Assembly: GCA_963763485.1 (NCBI GenBank)
Contig: CAVXOW010000007.1
Location: forward strand, 558,001 to 622,000
Source of the DNA: CAWCKS01 sp963763485
GTDB lineage: Bacteria; Pseudomonadota; Alphaproteobacteria; Rhizobiales; Xanthobacteraceae
Direction of reading: 5' to 3'
Length of the DNA stretch: 64,000 nucleotides
Part shown: piece by piece, positions 53,206 through 61,570 of the stretch
Layout of the letters: every line of letters starts with the position of its first letter
How positions within the stretch are numbered: the first letter of the stretch is position 1
Position numbers and translations under genes: made by a program
Notes under the pieces: model-generated
Databases searched by the model: none
The model's input: only the letters and a program-made list of their open reading frames with translations
Told to the model about the DNA's origin: nothing

Positions 53206-53877
53206 TCATGAATTTACCGGAAGATCGGTATTCAAGTCCACACTCCGGCGGTGGTTGTCCGTCGTACTTCGACAGGCGCATCCCTCGTACATGAAGGCCA
53301 TTGGCCGAGGCCCCGGGGCGTAGGCGGTATCGAGCTTTGTGAGATCGAAGCCGGCTGACCGGATCAGCTCATCCATCTTGCGATCGAGGTGGCAACCGCC
53401 GGCGACGTGACGCCAGAGCGGGGTCAGTCGATGTTGCCATTTTTCCACACCCGGTTCTGGAGCGAGCCCGTGCTCCACGAACAATAGCTGCCCGTCCGGC
53501 TTCAGCACCCGTCGCAGCTCCGCGAGCGCCGCAGGCGCATCCGGGATCGAGCACAACGTCCAGGTCATGACGATGGTGTCGACGGATTGGTCAGCGAGCG
53601 GGATCGCCGTCGCAGAACCGAGCAGCAATTCGATGGGCACTTTGGCCGCCTCCGCGCGCCGGCGCGCGATCGCAAGCAATCGAGGCGAGGGATCGAGGCC
53701 AAACACCCGCTCGACCTGATGGCCATAGAACGGAAAGTTAAGTCCCGAGCCGACCCCGACCTCGAGCACGCGGCCGCGCGCCCCGCCGACCACCGCGCCA
53801 CGATATTTCGCCAGTTGCTTCTGGCGCATGACGAGATCGAGAATTGAGGGGAACACCCATTGGTCGTAGACGTTCAT
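53206..53877 (-). CDS. Class I SAM methyltransferase (TMT1/METTL7-like)
   Basis: 223 aa. Motif I RVLEVGVGSGLNFPFYGHQV, post-I VFGLDPSPRLLAIARRRAEA, motif II/III TIVMTWTLCSIPDAPAALAE and LRRVLKPDGQLLFVEHGLAP. The C-terminal RHVAGGCHLDRKMDELIRSA and PRPMAFMYEGCA are like bacterial relatives of thiol methyltransferases (METTL7/TMT1), a resemblance judged by eye. The last 20 residues (STTDNHRRSVDLNTDLPVNS) look like read-through past a lost stop. Its start overlaps the nucleoside phosphorylase stop (ATGA), so the two are coupled. Confidence 0.85.
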   Translation of the reverse strand: MNVYDQWVFPSILDLVMRQKQLAKYRGAVVGGARGRVLEVGVGSGLNFPFYGHQVERVFGLDPSPRLLAIARRRAEAAKVPIELLLGSATAIPLADQSVDTIVMTWTLCSIPDAPAALAELRRVLKPDGQLLFVEHGLAPEPGVEKWQHRLTPLWRHVAGGCHLDRKMDELIRSAGFDLTKLDTAYAPGPRPMAFMYEGCACRSTTDNHRRSVDLNTDLPVNS

Positions 53878-54677
53878 GAGCGTCTCCTTGCCCGCCAGCT
53901 CGCTGCCGCCAATGCAATCACTTTGAGCGAAATCTCGGCGCCATCAGCGACGCCTTTTTCAAAATCTCCGTCGATCAGTGCCATCTGATTGGTGACATGC
54001 GCGAAGCACAGCACGGGGCGATTGCGCGCCGTCGCGAATGCGTAGAGGGCCGCGGCTTCCATCTCGACGGCAAGCATACCTTCCTGAGCCGCAGCTTCGA
54101 TAGCTTCCGCGGTCTCCCGAAACGGCGCGTCGGTGGTCCAACTGTCGCCGACATGCGCGCCGATCTGCGCGGCAGCGAGCGCGTCGCGCGCATCCGCTAC
54201 GAGCTGCTCGGCAGCAATGCTGTAGTCGGACGAAGGCAAGTAGTGGTAGCTGGTGCCCTCGTCGCGCAGCGCGCGGGCGATGACGACAAAATAGGGCGGC
54301 GCTTGCACGGGGCGGATTTGACCTGCCGACGTGACACTCAGAAGCAACTGGCAGCCCGACGCAAACAGCTCTTCTGCAATCAGCACGGCGTAGGAGGCGC
54401 CAACTGCGCAACCGATGATACCGTAGTCGTGCCCGTCATGGCGGAATACGTACAAATCAGTGTGGTAGCAGGCCCAATCCCGCGAAAGCTCGGCGCGTCC
54501 CGTCGCGCGGAGATAGCGGACAATGTCGCCGTCCGGGTCGAGCACGCAGACCTCGGGAATGCTGCCGGGCGCCAGCCGCTTCTGCCGGCGCGCCTCGCGC
54601 AATAGATTTTCCGGCGTGAAGGCGGACGCTGCGGCGTAGTGCTTGTGCGACAGGATGGGTGGTTTTGGTTCACTCAC
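53874..54677 (-). CDS. Nucleoside phosphorylase (PNP/UDP family)
   Basis: 267 aa. Family marks: GIIGCAVGASYAVLIAEELF and LLLSVTSAGQIRPVQAPPYF (phosphate and ribose region), YHYLPSSDYSIAAEQLV, SWTTDAPFRETAEAIEAAAQ and GMLAVEMEAAALYAFATARN (the VEMEAAA signature). It splits a nucleoside with phosphate into base and ribose-1-phosphate. Placed between SAM methyltransferases and a cysteine desulfurase, it could salvage methylthioadenosine- or deoxyadenosine-type by-products, which is inference. Confidence 0.9.
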   Translation of the reverse strand: MSEPKPPILSHKHYAAASAFTPENLLREARRQKRLAPGSIPEVCVLDPDGDIVRYLRATGRAELSRDWACYHTDLYVFRHDGHDYGIIGCAVGASYAVLIAEELFASGCQLLLSVTSAGQIRPVQAPPYFVVIARALRDEGTSYHYLPSSDYSIAAEQLVADARDALAAAQIGAHVGDSWTTDAPFRETAEAIEAAAQEGMLAVEMEAAALYAFATARNRPVLCFAHVTNQMALIDGDFEKGVADGAEISLKVIALAAASWRARRRS

Positions 54678-54699
54678 CAGCTTATCCGATCGAAGGATG

Positions 54700-55827
54700 C
54701 TATGCGGCCGCAGACACGGTGCGCCGCAGACGCGCCATCACGGCATCGATTTCATCGCCCGTCGTCGCACGGCCCAGGCTGAAGCGCACAGCTCCCATTC
54801 CCGCTTCGGGCTTCACCCCCATTGCCTGCAAGACGGGCGATAGTGTGATTTGGCCGGCGTGACAGGCCGATCCGGTGGAGGCGGCGACACCGTCCAGCCG
54901 TTGCAACACGTCAGCGCCAACCTGGCCAACAAACGAGACGTTCAGCGTATTCGGCAAGCGGTGCGTCGGATGCCCGTTGAGCATAATGCGATTGCCGAAT
55001 GCACTCTGCAGCTCCTGCCAAAAACGATCGCGCAGCGCGCGCACGCGATCCATCGGCGCAAGATCCTGCGCAAGCTGACACGCCTTGCCAAGGCCAACTG
55101 CAAGCAGCGCGCTTTCGGTTCCCGCGCGACGACCATCTTCGTGCCCGCCGCCGTGTATCAGCGGTTCGAGCGAGGTCCCGGAGCGCACGTACAACGCTCC
55201 AACACCCTTCGGCGCATAAAGCTTGTGACCGACGATCGACAGCATGTCCACGCCGAGCTCGTTCACATCAGTCGATACCTTGCCGACCGACTGTGCGGCA
55301 TCGGTGTGCAGCAGAATTCCGGCTTCGCGGGTGATGCGCGCACATTCCTCGATTGGCTGAATCGTGCCAACCTCGTTGTTCGCATGCATGATGCTGACAA
55401 GAATCGTGCGAGGCGTGATCGCGCGCTGTAGATCGTCGGGATTGATGCGACCGGCGCTGTCAACCGGCAGATAGGTTACATGAGCTCCGAGCCGTTCGAG
55501 AAACCGGCAAGGTTCGAGGATGGCCGGATGCTCGATCTCGCTGGTGATGATGTGATCGCCCTTGTCACGGAGTGCGAAGAACGCTCCCTTGATAGCAAGG
55601 TTGTTGGCCTCGCTGCCGCCGCTGGTGAAGATGATCTCCGCGCTGCTGCAGCCGAGCAGTTCGGCGATCTGTCCGCGAGCCGTCTCCAGCGCTGCCTTCG
55701 CTCCGATCGAAGCCCAATGGCCGCTCGATGGATTGCCGACATGATCGTGCAGAAACGGCAACATCGCGTCGGCCACCGCGGGGTCAATCGGCGTGCTCGC
55801 GTTGTAATCGAGATAGATGCGCTGCAT
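54700..55827 (-). CDS. Cysteine desulfurase (NifS/IscS family)
   Basis: 375 aa PLP enzyme, YLDYNASTPIDPAVADAMLP at the N-terminus. The PLP His is in IMHANNEVGTIQPIEECARI, the Schiff-base Lys in LSIVGHKLYAPKGVGALYVR (about residue 201), and the catalytic Cys loop in AASTGSACHAGQITLSPVLQ (about residue 325). This short-loop group I form resembles NifS/IscS. It provides persulfide sulfur (or selenium) and sits in a sulfur-flavoured operon without Fe-S scaffold genes, so delivery to DsrE or thio-modification is more likely than cluster assembly. Confidence 0.92.
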   Translation of the reverse strand: MQRIYLDYNASTPIDPAVADAMLPFLHDHVGNPSSGHWASIGAKAALETARGQIAELLGCSSAEIIFTSGGSEANNLAIKGAFFALRDKGDHIITSEIEHPAILEPCRFLERLGAHVTYLPVDSAGRINPDDLQRAITPRTILVSIMHANNEVGTIQPIEECARITREAGILLHTDAAQSVGKVSTDVNELGVDMLSIVGHKLYAPKGVGALYVRSGTSLEPLIHGGGHEDGRRAGTESALLAVGLGKACQLAQDLAPMDRVRALRDRFWQELQSAFGNRIMLNGHPTHRLPNTLNVSFVGQVGADVLQRLDGVAASTGSACHAGQITLSPVLQAMGVKPEAGMGAVRFSLGRATTGDEIDAVMARLRRTVSAAA

Positions 55828-55828
55828 T

Positions 55829-56182
55829 TCAGAATACCAGGACCTTGTCCGCTTCCACCGTCGCCGCCGCTAATTCGTCCATAGTGCTGCGGCGCGCTCC
55901 CGTCACGAGAGCAGCGTCATCGAGACCGCGCGCCTCCATGCAAGTGCCACACAGAAGCACTTTGCCATTGGCTGCGGACACGCGCTTGAGCATCCGTTCG
56001 ATGTTGTAGTAGCCATCCGGCGTTTTCTGGCCGGCCCTTGCTGCCACCACGGCGTCCGCCATCAGGAAAACTGTCAATTCCATCTGCGGGTCTTTCTTTA
56101 GAAGCGCGTGTGTCAGCCGGAGCGCGTTATAGCTGCGTTCGGTGCCGTAGGGCGCGTCATTGAGGATGAAGAGCGTTTTCAT
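55829..56182 (-). CDS. DsrE/DsrF-like sulfur-relay protein
   Basis: 117 aa, one DsrE domain: MKTLFILNDAPYGTERSYNA, MELTVFLMADAVVAARAGQK, GYYNIERMLKRVSAANGKVL, and the active loop LLCGTCMEARGLDDAALVTG with a CxxC pair. DsrE proteins carry persulfide sulfur on such a cysteine. It starts one base before the cysteine desulfurase ends upstream in the transcript order (gap of one base), implying tight coupling. Confidence 0.88.
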   Translation of the reverse strand: MKTLFILNDAPYGTERSYNALRLTHALLKKDPQMELTVFLMADAVVAARAGQKTPDGYYNIERMLKRVSAANGKVLLCGTCMEARGLDDAALVTGARRSTMDELAAATVEADKVLVF

Positions 56183-56204
56183 GGTGCACCTCCATCATAG
56201 CATT

Positions 56205-56591
56205 CTAGTTTGCCGCGCTTCCGTCGCTCAGATGCAACCACGGCAGGCGCTCGTTCACGAACACGTGGCGCGTCGGCGCGAGGTCAGCCGCCCGCTCGAA
56301 GGCCCCGATGTGATAATGCGTCTCGGTGGGAAGGCGAACTGTGGCGCACGTCAGCGTCGAGCCGCAGCGGGCACAGAAGCCGCGTGTCGTGCCGGGCGAC
56401 GATTTGAACGTTGTGATCGCTCCCTCCGTGATGGTGACCGCGTCATTCTCGAACCCGGCGAAGACACTCACGGGGGCGCCAGTATGTCTGCGGCAACTGT
56501 CGCAATGACACCAAAAGATGCCCTTTGGCTTGCCCCGTGCTTCAAAGCGTACGGCGCCGCAGAGACACCGACCGGAATACACATCACTCAT
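56205..56591 (-). CDS. GFA/CENP-V-family zinc protein
   Basis: 128 aa. The zinc-binding cysteine sets are clear: SGRCLCGAVRFEARG, FWCHCDSCRRHTGAPVSVF and GFCARCGSTLTCATV. Members of the Gfa family bind glutathione adducts (formaldehyde-activating enzyme-like). The gene abuts the MFS gene (stop and start share a base), so it is in the same transcript. A role in handling glutathione persulfide or another adduct is an inference. Confidence 0.88.
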   Translation of the reverse strand: MSDVYSGRCLCGAVRFEARGKPKGIFWCHCDSCRRHTGAPVSVFAGFENDAVTITEGAITTFKSSPGTTRGFCARCGSTLTCATVRLPTETHYHIGAFERAADLAPTRHVFVNERLPWLHLSDGSAAN

Positions 56592-57857
56592 TACTGTCCT
56601 CCCCTTTTGTTGGTCATAACCACGGCGACGATCACGCCTGACACGAAGGTCAGCGCGCCGATGAGCCCGATAGCCCAGGCCATTCCAAACAGGTCGGCAA
56701 TGAGGCCCGCCGACAGCGCACCGATGGCGTAACCGAGGTCGCGCCAGAACCGATAGACACTCAGCGAACGCGCACGCCAGGTCGGATGCGACGCGTCGGA
56801 GACGGCCGCGATCAGGCTTGGATACACCATCGCCGTGCCAATCCCGAGCAACAGGCTACCGCCGAGCCAGGACGCAAATGTGGTCGTGAGCGCGGTCAGC
56901 AACAGACCAGCCGCTTGAACCCACATCCCGCCGACGATCAAACCTTTGCGACCCCAGCGATCGCTTAAGGGCCCGGTCGCGACCTGCAGGATGCCCCATG
57001 TCGCGGGGTAGACCGCCTTGAGGATACCGATGCGTTCGACGCCTAATCCGAACGAGGCGAAGAACAAGGGGAAGATACCCCAGCTCATGCCGTCATTGAG
57101 ATTGTTGACGAGCCCAGCCTGCGAAGCGGCAAATAGATTGCGGTCGCGGAACGACGTGAGCGCGAAGATCTCCCAAAAGCCGATCGCGGCGGCAGGGCGC
57201 GGGCTGCTGCCGATTTCCAGGCGCACGTGGTCGCGCGTGTCGCGCACCAGCAGGACCGAAAGCGCCGTACCCAACACGGCATAGGCGACCCCAAGGTAGA
57301 TCGGCACTGGCCGCAGGCCATACTCGGCCGCGAGATAGCCGGTGAGAAAAGCGGTCACGCCGACAGCGAGATAGCCGGCGAATTCATTGAGGCCGACGGC
57401 AAGACCGCGCGATTTCGGCCCGACGAGATCGACCTTCATGATCACCGTCATCGACCAGGCAAAACCCTGATTGATGCCCAGCAGGGCGTTGGCGGCGATA
57501 ACCCAGTCCCAACTCGGGGCCCACATGATCATGAACGGTACCGGCAAGCCTACCAGCCAGCCGAGGACCAACACGCTCTTGCGGCCCCAGATGTCGGCGA
57601 GATGGCCGGAGACAAGATTGGCGAGGGCCTTCACGATGCCGAAGCTAACGATGAAGGAGACCACAAGAGTGGTCGAGGCCAGGTGAAATTCCTCCGCGCC
57701 GATCAGCGGAACGACGGTGCGTTCGATTCCCACCATGCCGCCGACAAACGCGTTGATCAGGAACAAGCAGCGTGAACTGTGGCCAGTTGGCACGCAGGCC
57801 GAGCGAGACGCCGCCAGCTAATTGTGCCGATTGCCGGATCGGCGACCGGTATGCTCA
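56591..57857 (-). CDS. MFS transporter, 5' end disturbed by indels
   Basis: Major facilitator of about 12 helices, conserved from FLINAFVGGMVGIERTVVPL to the end; the motif GHLADIWGRKSVLVLGW lies after TM2 and GPLSDRWGRKGLIVGGMW in the second half. A GTG at 57793 gives a readable 400-aa product, but family sequence begins earlier: ATG 57857 (MSIPVADPAIGTIS), then in another frame LAGGVSLGLRANWPQFTLL, then the main frame. Two indels near 57815 and 57770 are implied. The reconstructed ATG overlaps the reconstructed stop of the MBL gene (ATGA). It probably exports the product of this operon. Confidence 0.78.
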
Positions 57858-58596
57858 TTCGGCCGCCGCCATCATGCCGGAATTCGCGGCACGTAAGTTG
57901 AGCCGCTTGCGGGGGAGGCGGCGGCACGTCGACAATCATGGCACGGACGAATTCGGCTTCATTATCGATGCGGAACGCCTTGTTGTGGCGTTTCTCGAAG
58001 CCAATGGTGGACATCGGCTTGGCGCTGAGGCTGCGCCCGCAGACCGAGCCGGAATAGGCTCCTGGCAAGACTTCCAGATAATCCGGTAGCGCCTTGAGCC
58101 GCTGCACGCTGCGGAACAAATCGCGGGCGCCATCCTCCGCGCTGGTGGCAAGTTCAGTGCGGCCGAGATCACCGACCATGAGCGTGTGCCCGGTCAACAC
58201 GAACCAGGGCTCGTCGGCGCGTGTTCGGTCGGTGACAAGAAGCGAGATGTGCTCTGGCGTATGGCCGGGCGTATGCAGAACCTTGATTAAGACGTTGCCA
58301 AGCTCAAGCACTTCGCCATCGCGCACGCCGCGGAACGGAAACGCGACCTTGGCACCCGCGAACAGCACGTAGTCGGCCCCGGTCGCGGCGGCAAGCTCGC
58401 GCGCCGCCGATACATGGTCGGCGTGAAGATGAGTATCTATCACATAGCGGATGCGGGTTGCGGTGACCTCGGCGAGCGCCCGATAGGCCGTGATGTCGCA
58501 TACCGGATCGACGACCGCCGCCGAAGCGTGGCCGGCGCAGGCGACAAAGTATGAAGCGGCGACGGGATCATTGTGCAGGAACTGACGCAGGATCAT
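57757..58596 (-). CDS. MBL-fold hydrolase (persulfide dioxygenase/glyoxalase II-like)
   Basis: First gene of the leftward operon, start MILRQFLHNDPVAASYFVAC at 58596. Metal motif THLHADHVSAARELAAATGA, second-shell HTPGHTPEHISLLVTD, LTGHTLMVGDLGRTELATS and the late GSVCGRSLSAKPMSTIGFEK. This is the ETHE1-like persulfide dioxygenase/rhodanese-linked group. The true C-terminus (QAAQLRAANSGMMAAAE then TGA at 57854) is in the next frame; a one-base insertion at about 57900 sends the readable frame on to 57757. Catalytic parts are unaffected. Confidence 0.85.
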   Translation of the reverse strand: MILRQFLHNDPVAASYFVACAGHASAAVVDPVCDITAYRALAEVTATRIRYVIDTHLHADHVSAARELAAATGADYVLFAGAKVAFPFRGVRDGEVLELGNVLIKVLHTPGHTPEHISLLVTDRTRADEPWFVLTGHTLMVGDLGRTELATSAEDGARDLFRSVQRLKALPDYLEVLPGAYSGSVCGRSLSAKPMSTIGFEKRHNKAFRIDNEAEFVRAMIVDVPPPPPQAAQLTCREFRHDGGGRMSIPVADPAIGTISWRRLARPACQLATVHAACS

Positions 58597-58637
58597 GGAA
58601 CTTTCCTTACTTTGTGCTGTGCGCCGACCTTGACAGA

Positions 58638-58667
58638 TCAATATGGGTCACTCAAGTATTATATTGA
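58638..58667. promoter_or_regulatory. Inverted repeat in the divergent MBL/ArsR promoter
   Basis: TCAATAT (58638-58644) and ATATTGA (58661-58667), perfect 7-base arms with 16 bases between, lie between the divergent starts at 58596 and 58690. AT-rich dyads of this kind are bound by ArsR/BigR-type repressors. It is the natural operator for the ArsR-rhodanese protein. Confidence 0.6.
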
Positions 58668-58689
58668 ATGATGTAACGATGCGGAGACC

Positions 58690-59358
58690 ATGTCAAGCAT
58701 AGGCCCCAAACAAGCATTGTTTGCCCAATTCGCCCTGGTCGCGAAGACACTCGGACATCCACATCGCCTCGAACTGCTGGAACAACTCGCCCAAGGCGAG
58801 CGCAGCGTCGAAGAGCTTGCCGAAAAGACCGGGCTGTCTGTCGCCAACGCATCCCAACATTTGCAACGAATGTCGCGCGCCGGACTTGTCACCACCCGAC
58901 GCGACGGCAAATTCGTGCATTACCGGTTGACCGATGATGCAGTGCTGGACGCGCTCGCAGCGGTACGCAGGATAGCCGAGAAAAATGTTGCCGAGGTCGA
59001 GCGCGTGGTGCGCGGCTATTTTGACCAGCGCGATAGTTTTGAGGCAGTGTCCCGCAAAGAACTTCTGAAACGATCGCGCGCCGGCACTGTGACCATCCTC
59101 GACGTGCGGCCAGCGGACGAATTTGCATTGGGGCACCTACCCGGTGCGGTGAATATCCCACTAAGGCTCCTCGAAACCAGACTTTCGCAGCTGAAACGTT
59201 CAACCGAAATCGTTGCCTACTGCCGCGGGCCTTATTGCGTATTGTCCTATGAAGCAGTGGCGACGCTTCGCGCACGTGGCTTCAAGGTGCGCCGATTGGA
59301 AGACGGCCTTCCGGAGTGGCGTGCGGCCGGGTTCCCGGTCGTCATCGGCAATGCGTAA
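58690..59358 (+). CDS. ArsR-family regulator fused to rhodanese domain
   Basis: 222 aa. Residues 10-90 are an ArsR winged helix (ALVAKTLGHPHRLELLEQLA; VEELAEKTGLSVANASQHLQ; VTTRRDGKFVHYRLTDDAVL). Residues 115-218 are a rhodanese domain with VTILDVRPADEFALGHLPGA and the active loop YCRGPYCVLSYEA. No ArsR metal-binding cysteine pair is evident in the HTH part. The likely signal is a persulfide or related species formed on the rhodanese cysteine. It is divergent from the sulfur/methyltransferase operon it presumably represses. Confidence 0.92.
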   Translation: MSSIGPKQALFAQFALVAKTLGHPHRLELLEQLAQGERSVEELAEKTGLSVANASQHLQRMSRAGLVTTRRDGKFVHYRLTDDAVLDALAAVRRIAEKNVAEVERVVRGYFDQRDSFEAVSRKELLKRSRAGTVTILDVRPADEFALGHLPGAVNIPLRLLETRLSQLKRSTEIVAYCRGPYCVLSYEAVATLRARGFKVRRLEDGLPEWRAAGFPVVIGNA

Positions 59359-59499
59359 CCACGATTGAGAAATGGTACGGTGCGGTTTGTCGTTACTTCA
59401 CAACGAGCGTCTCGCGAAAGGCAAGATTGAAGCCCGAGTACGATGAAAATTGCCGCCTATCGCCCAGGGTCGGTGACTTAAGTAGAACGAGTTTTGGCC

Positions 59500-59925
59500 A
59501 TGCACAGACCTTTCCTTTTCATCATAGCCCTCACGGCATCCATCTTTGTGCTGATGTGGGGGTACGGAGCTTTAGTGGCGCCGTATTCTGCAAACGGATG
59601 GCGGGGAATGATGGGACCCAACATGATGGCGGGCCCCGGAAGGTGGAGCGGATATGGTCCCGGCATGATGCGAGAGTATGGCCCGGACACATGGAGTCCA
59701 GGATGGAATACGCCGGGGCGAGATCTCAATCTGTCGACGGACAACGTGAAGGATTATATTGACCGCTGGCTCGCGTGGCAGGGCAATCCGCGTTTGAAGA
59801 TTGGTGAGGTAAAGGAGAAGGATGCCGACACGATAGTGGCCGACATCGTCACCAAGGACAATTCGCTCGTACAGCGTGTTGTTATCAACCGTCGCAACGG
59901 CTATTTCCAACCATCGGAGGATTAA
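59500..59925 (+). CDS. Met/Gly/Pro-rich exported protein
   Basis: 141 aa from the ATG at 59500. An N-terminal helix (FLFIIALTASIFVLMWGYGA) anchors or exports it, then a Gly/Met/Pro/Trp stretch (GMMGPNMMAGPGRWSGYGPG) and a folded C-terminal part (LSTDNVKDYIDRWLAWQGNP; IGEVKEKDADTIVADIVTKD; VVINRRNGYFQPSED) that resembles a PepSY-like small domain. The SHOCT gene follows after three bases. Function unknown; composition suits a metal-stress role. Confidence 0.7.
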   Translation: MHRPFLFIIALTASIFVLMWGYGALVAPYSANGWRGMMGPNMMAGPGRWSGYGPGMMREYGPDTWSPGWNTPGRDLNLSTDNVKDYIDRWLAWQGNPRLKIGEVKEKDADTIVADIVTKDNSLVQRVVINRRNGYFQPSED

Positions 59926-59928
59926 GCC

Positions 59929-60207
59929 ATGATGTGGAATGGAGGTTACGGAATGATGGGCGATTGGGGTTGGTTCGGTCCCTTCCACTTCATCATACCA
60001 CTCGTGTTCTTGGCCCTGATCATTACGGTGATTGTGATGGCCGTACGCTATGCGACGGGTTGGGACGGTCATCCGATGAGACCGGGCATGATAGGCCACG
60101 GAATAGAGCGGCGGTCGTCTGGACTTGACGTGCTTGAGGAACGTTATGCGCGCGGTGAGATCAAGCGCGACGAATATCTTGAGAAAAAGCGAGACATCAC
60201 TGGATGA
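59929..60207 (+). CDS. SHOCT-domain small membrane protein
   Basis: 92 aa. A Gly/Trp/Met-rich N-terminus (MMWNGGYGMMGDWGWFGPFH), one helix (IIPLVFLALIITVIVMAVRY) and a C-terminal SHOCT motif (LDVLEERYARGEIKRDEYLE). It is probably co-transcribed with the preceding Met-rich gene. SHOCT motifs are thought to mediate oligomerisation. Such pairs are common near copper and redox genes. Confidence 0.85.
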   Translation: MMWNGGYGMMGDWGWFGPFHFIIPLVFLALIITVIVMAVRYATGWDGHPMRPGMIGHGIERRSSGLDVLEERYARGEIKRDEYLEKKRDITG

Positions 60208-60355
60208 AGCTGCTCGGCGCCGCAGCGAATTGGCGGGGTTTGGCAGCTAAGCGAACACGATGCCGATGCCTTGCGTGATATCCGCTTGTCGCGCTGGCAA
60301 GACGAACGGTGACCTGGTGCGATGCGGCTATATGGCTCGGTACTGCAACGGTTAT

Positions 60356-60880
60356 TCAACGCGCGTCAAAACTGGCCCGCGCCGCATTTGTATCCGCAAT
60401 TTGATGAACACCGCCGAAGCGCTTCGCTCGTGGGACAGATGCCGAGCGTGAGTTCTTGCAGGGCGCAACAACGGCGGCGAGATCGCGACCTCTCAAGTAC
60501 ATCATTTTTGGGGTCAACCCGCCGCGCCGAGCAATCCAGGTGCGCACAGAAGCTGGATAGGTTTTCATCAGATCTTGTGTCCCCGAAACGCTGACGACCC
60601 GCTTCCCGGAGTTGTCGAGCATCCATGCGGAATGAAAACCAAACACCGCATTCTGAGTGACGCAGATACGGTCGCTCGGCACGAACCCGAGCACCATCGT
60701 GCAGGCCGAAACGCATGTGCCGGCAACGATGACGGGCTCGCCGGAGTCGCGCATCTGTTGGAAGCGCGTCGTGTAGTCCCGCATCTTACCGCCGATGTCG
60801 TCGCTGATAATCATGGTCGCGGACGCCGATGTAACGGTTAGCATCGTCGAAACAACGGCAGCGATCAGGCGCGCTCGCAT
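60356..60880 (-). CDS. ClpP/crotonase-like periplasmic protein
   Basis: 174 aa from the ATG at 60880. Signal peptide MRARLIAAVVSTMLTVTSASA, then MIISDDIGGKMRDYTTRFQQ, GEPVIVAGTCVSACTMVLGF (a nucleophile-elbow-like CxSAC), RICVTQNAVFGFHSAWM and SVRTWIARRGGLTPKMMYLR. This matches a family of small alphaproteobacterial exported proteins with a degenerate ClpP-like fold. The last 30 residues (NSRSASVPRAKRFGGVHQIA) look untypical and may follow a small indel. It starts head-to-head with a truncated ccdA. Confidence 0.65.
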   Translation of the reverse strand: MRARLIAAVVSTMLTVTSASATMIISDDIGGKMRDYTTRFQQMRDSGEPVIVAGTCVSACTMVLGFVPSDRICVTQNAVFGFHSAWMLDNSGKRVVSVSGTQDLMKTYPASVRTWIARRGGLTPKMMYLRGRDLAAVVAPCKNSRSASVPRAKRFGGVHQIADTNAARASFDAR

Positions 60881-60882
60881 TT

Positions 60883-61539
60883 CCGCCAATCCTGCCAATT
60901 GTGCTTGGCGCTGCGGCTTCAAATCACAGACTGGGTGCGCTTGCGCTTGCTGGCGGGCTGTCGCTCTCGTTCGTTGCGATCGGAATGTTCGTCGCGACGG
61001 TCGGCTACGCCGTCGGACTTGACGCGAGAGTCTTTGGCAGCGTTTCCGCAGCCTTGATCGTCGCAATGGGCTTTGTGCTCTTGCTGCCGAACCTGCAAGC
61101 GCAACTCTCGCTTGCAAGCGGTCCGATTGCTAATTGGGCGGATCAGCGGTTCGACGGAATGCGTGGAGAGGGTCCGTTAGGCCAGTTCGGGGTCGGCGTC
61201 TTGTTGGGCGCGGTCTGGAGTCCGTGCGTCGGACCGACCCTTGGCGCCGCCTCGCTGCTGGCCTCGCAGGGCCGAGATCTCGCTCAGGCCGCAATCACCA
61301 TGTTCGCCTTCGGGATTGGTGCAGCACGTCCGTTGTTACTGCTCGGGATCCTGTCCCGCGAGGCCATGCTACGATTGCGCGGAAGGATGCTGGCGGCGGG
61401 TCACGGGATGAAAGCGGCGCTGGGTACCATTTTCATCGCAATCGGGTTGTTGGTATTCTCGGGCCTTGATAAATCGCTTGAGGCAATCCTCGTGGAGGCC
61501 TCACCGCAATGGCTGACCGATCTCACCACGAGATTCTAA
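60883..61539 (+). pseudogene. 5'-truncated CcdA-type thiol-disulfide membrane protein
   Basis: Family sequence begins within PILPIVLGAAASNHRLGALA and continues as GGLSLSFVAIGMFVATVGYA, LGAVWSPCVGPTLGAASLLA and AITMFAFGIGAARPLLLLGI to ...PQWLTDLTTRF. Complete relatives have about 25 more N-terminal residues containing the first helix and its SPC motif (a redox cysteine). Here that part is replaced at about 60883 by the start of the ClpP-like gene on the other strand. Translation from ATG 60901 would give 212 aa with only the second cysteine (SPCVGP), so thiol transfer is probably lost. Confidence 0.7.
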
Positions 61540-61570
61540 CGAGATCACCGGTTGATATTTGGGGGCACCG

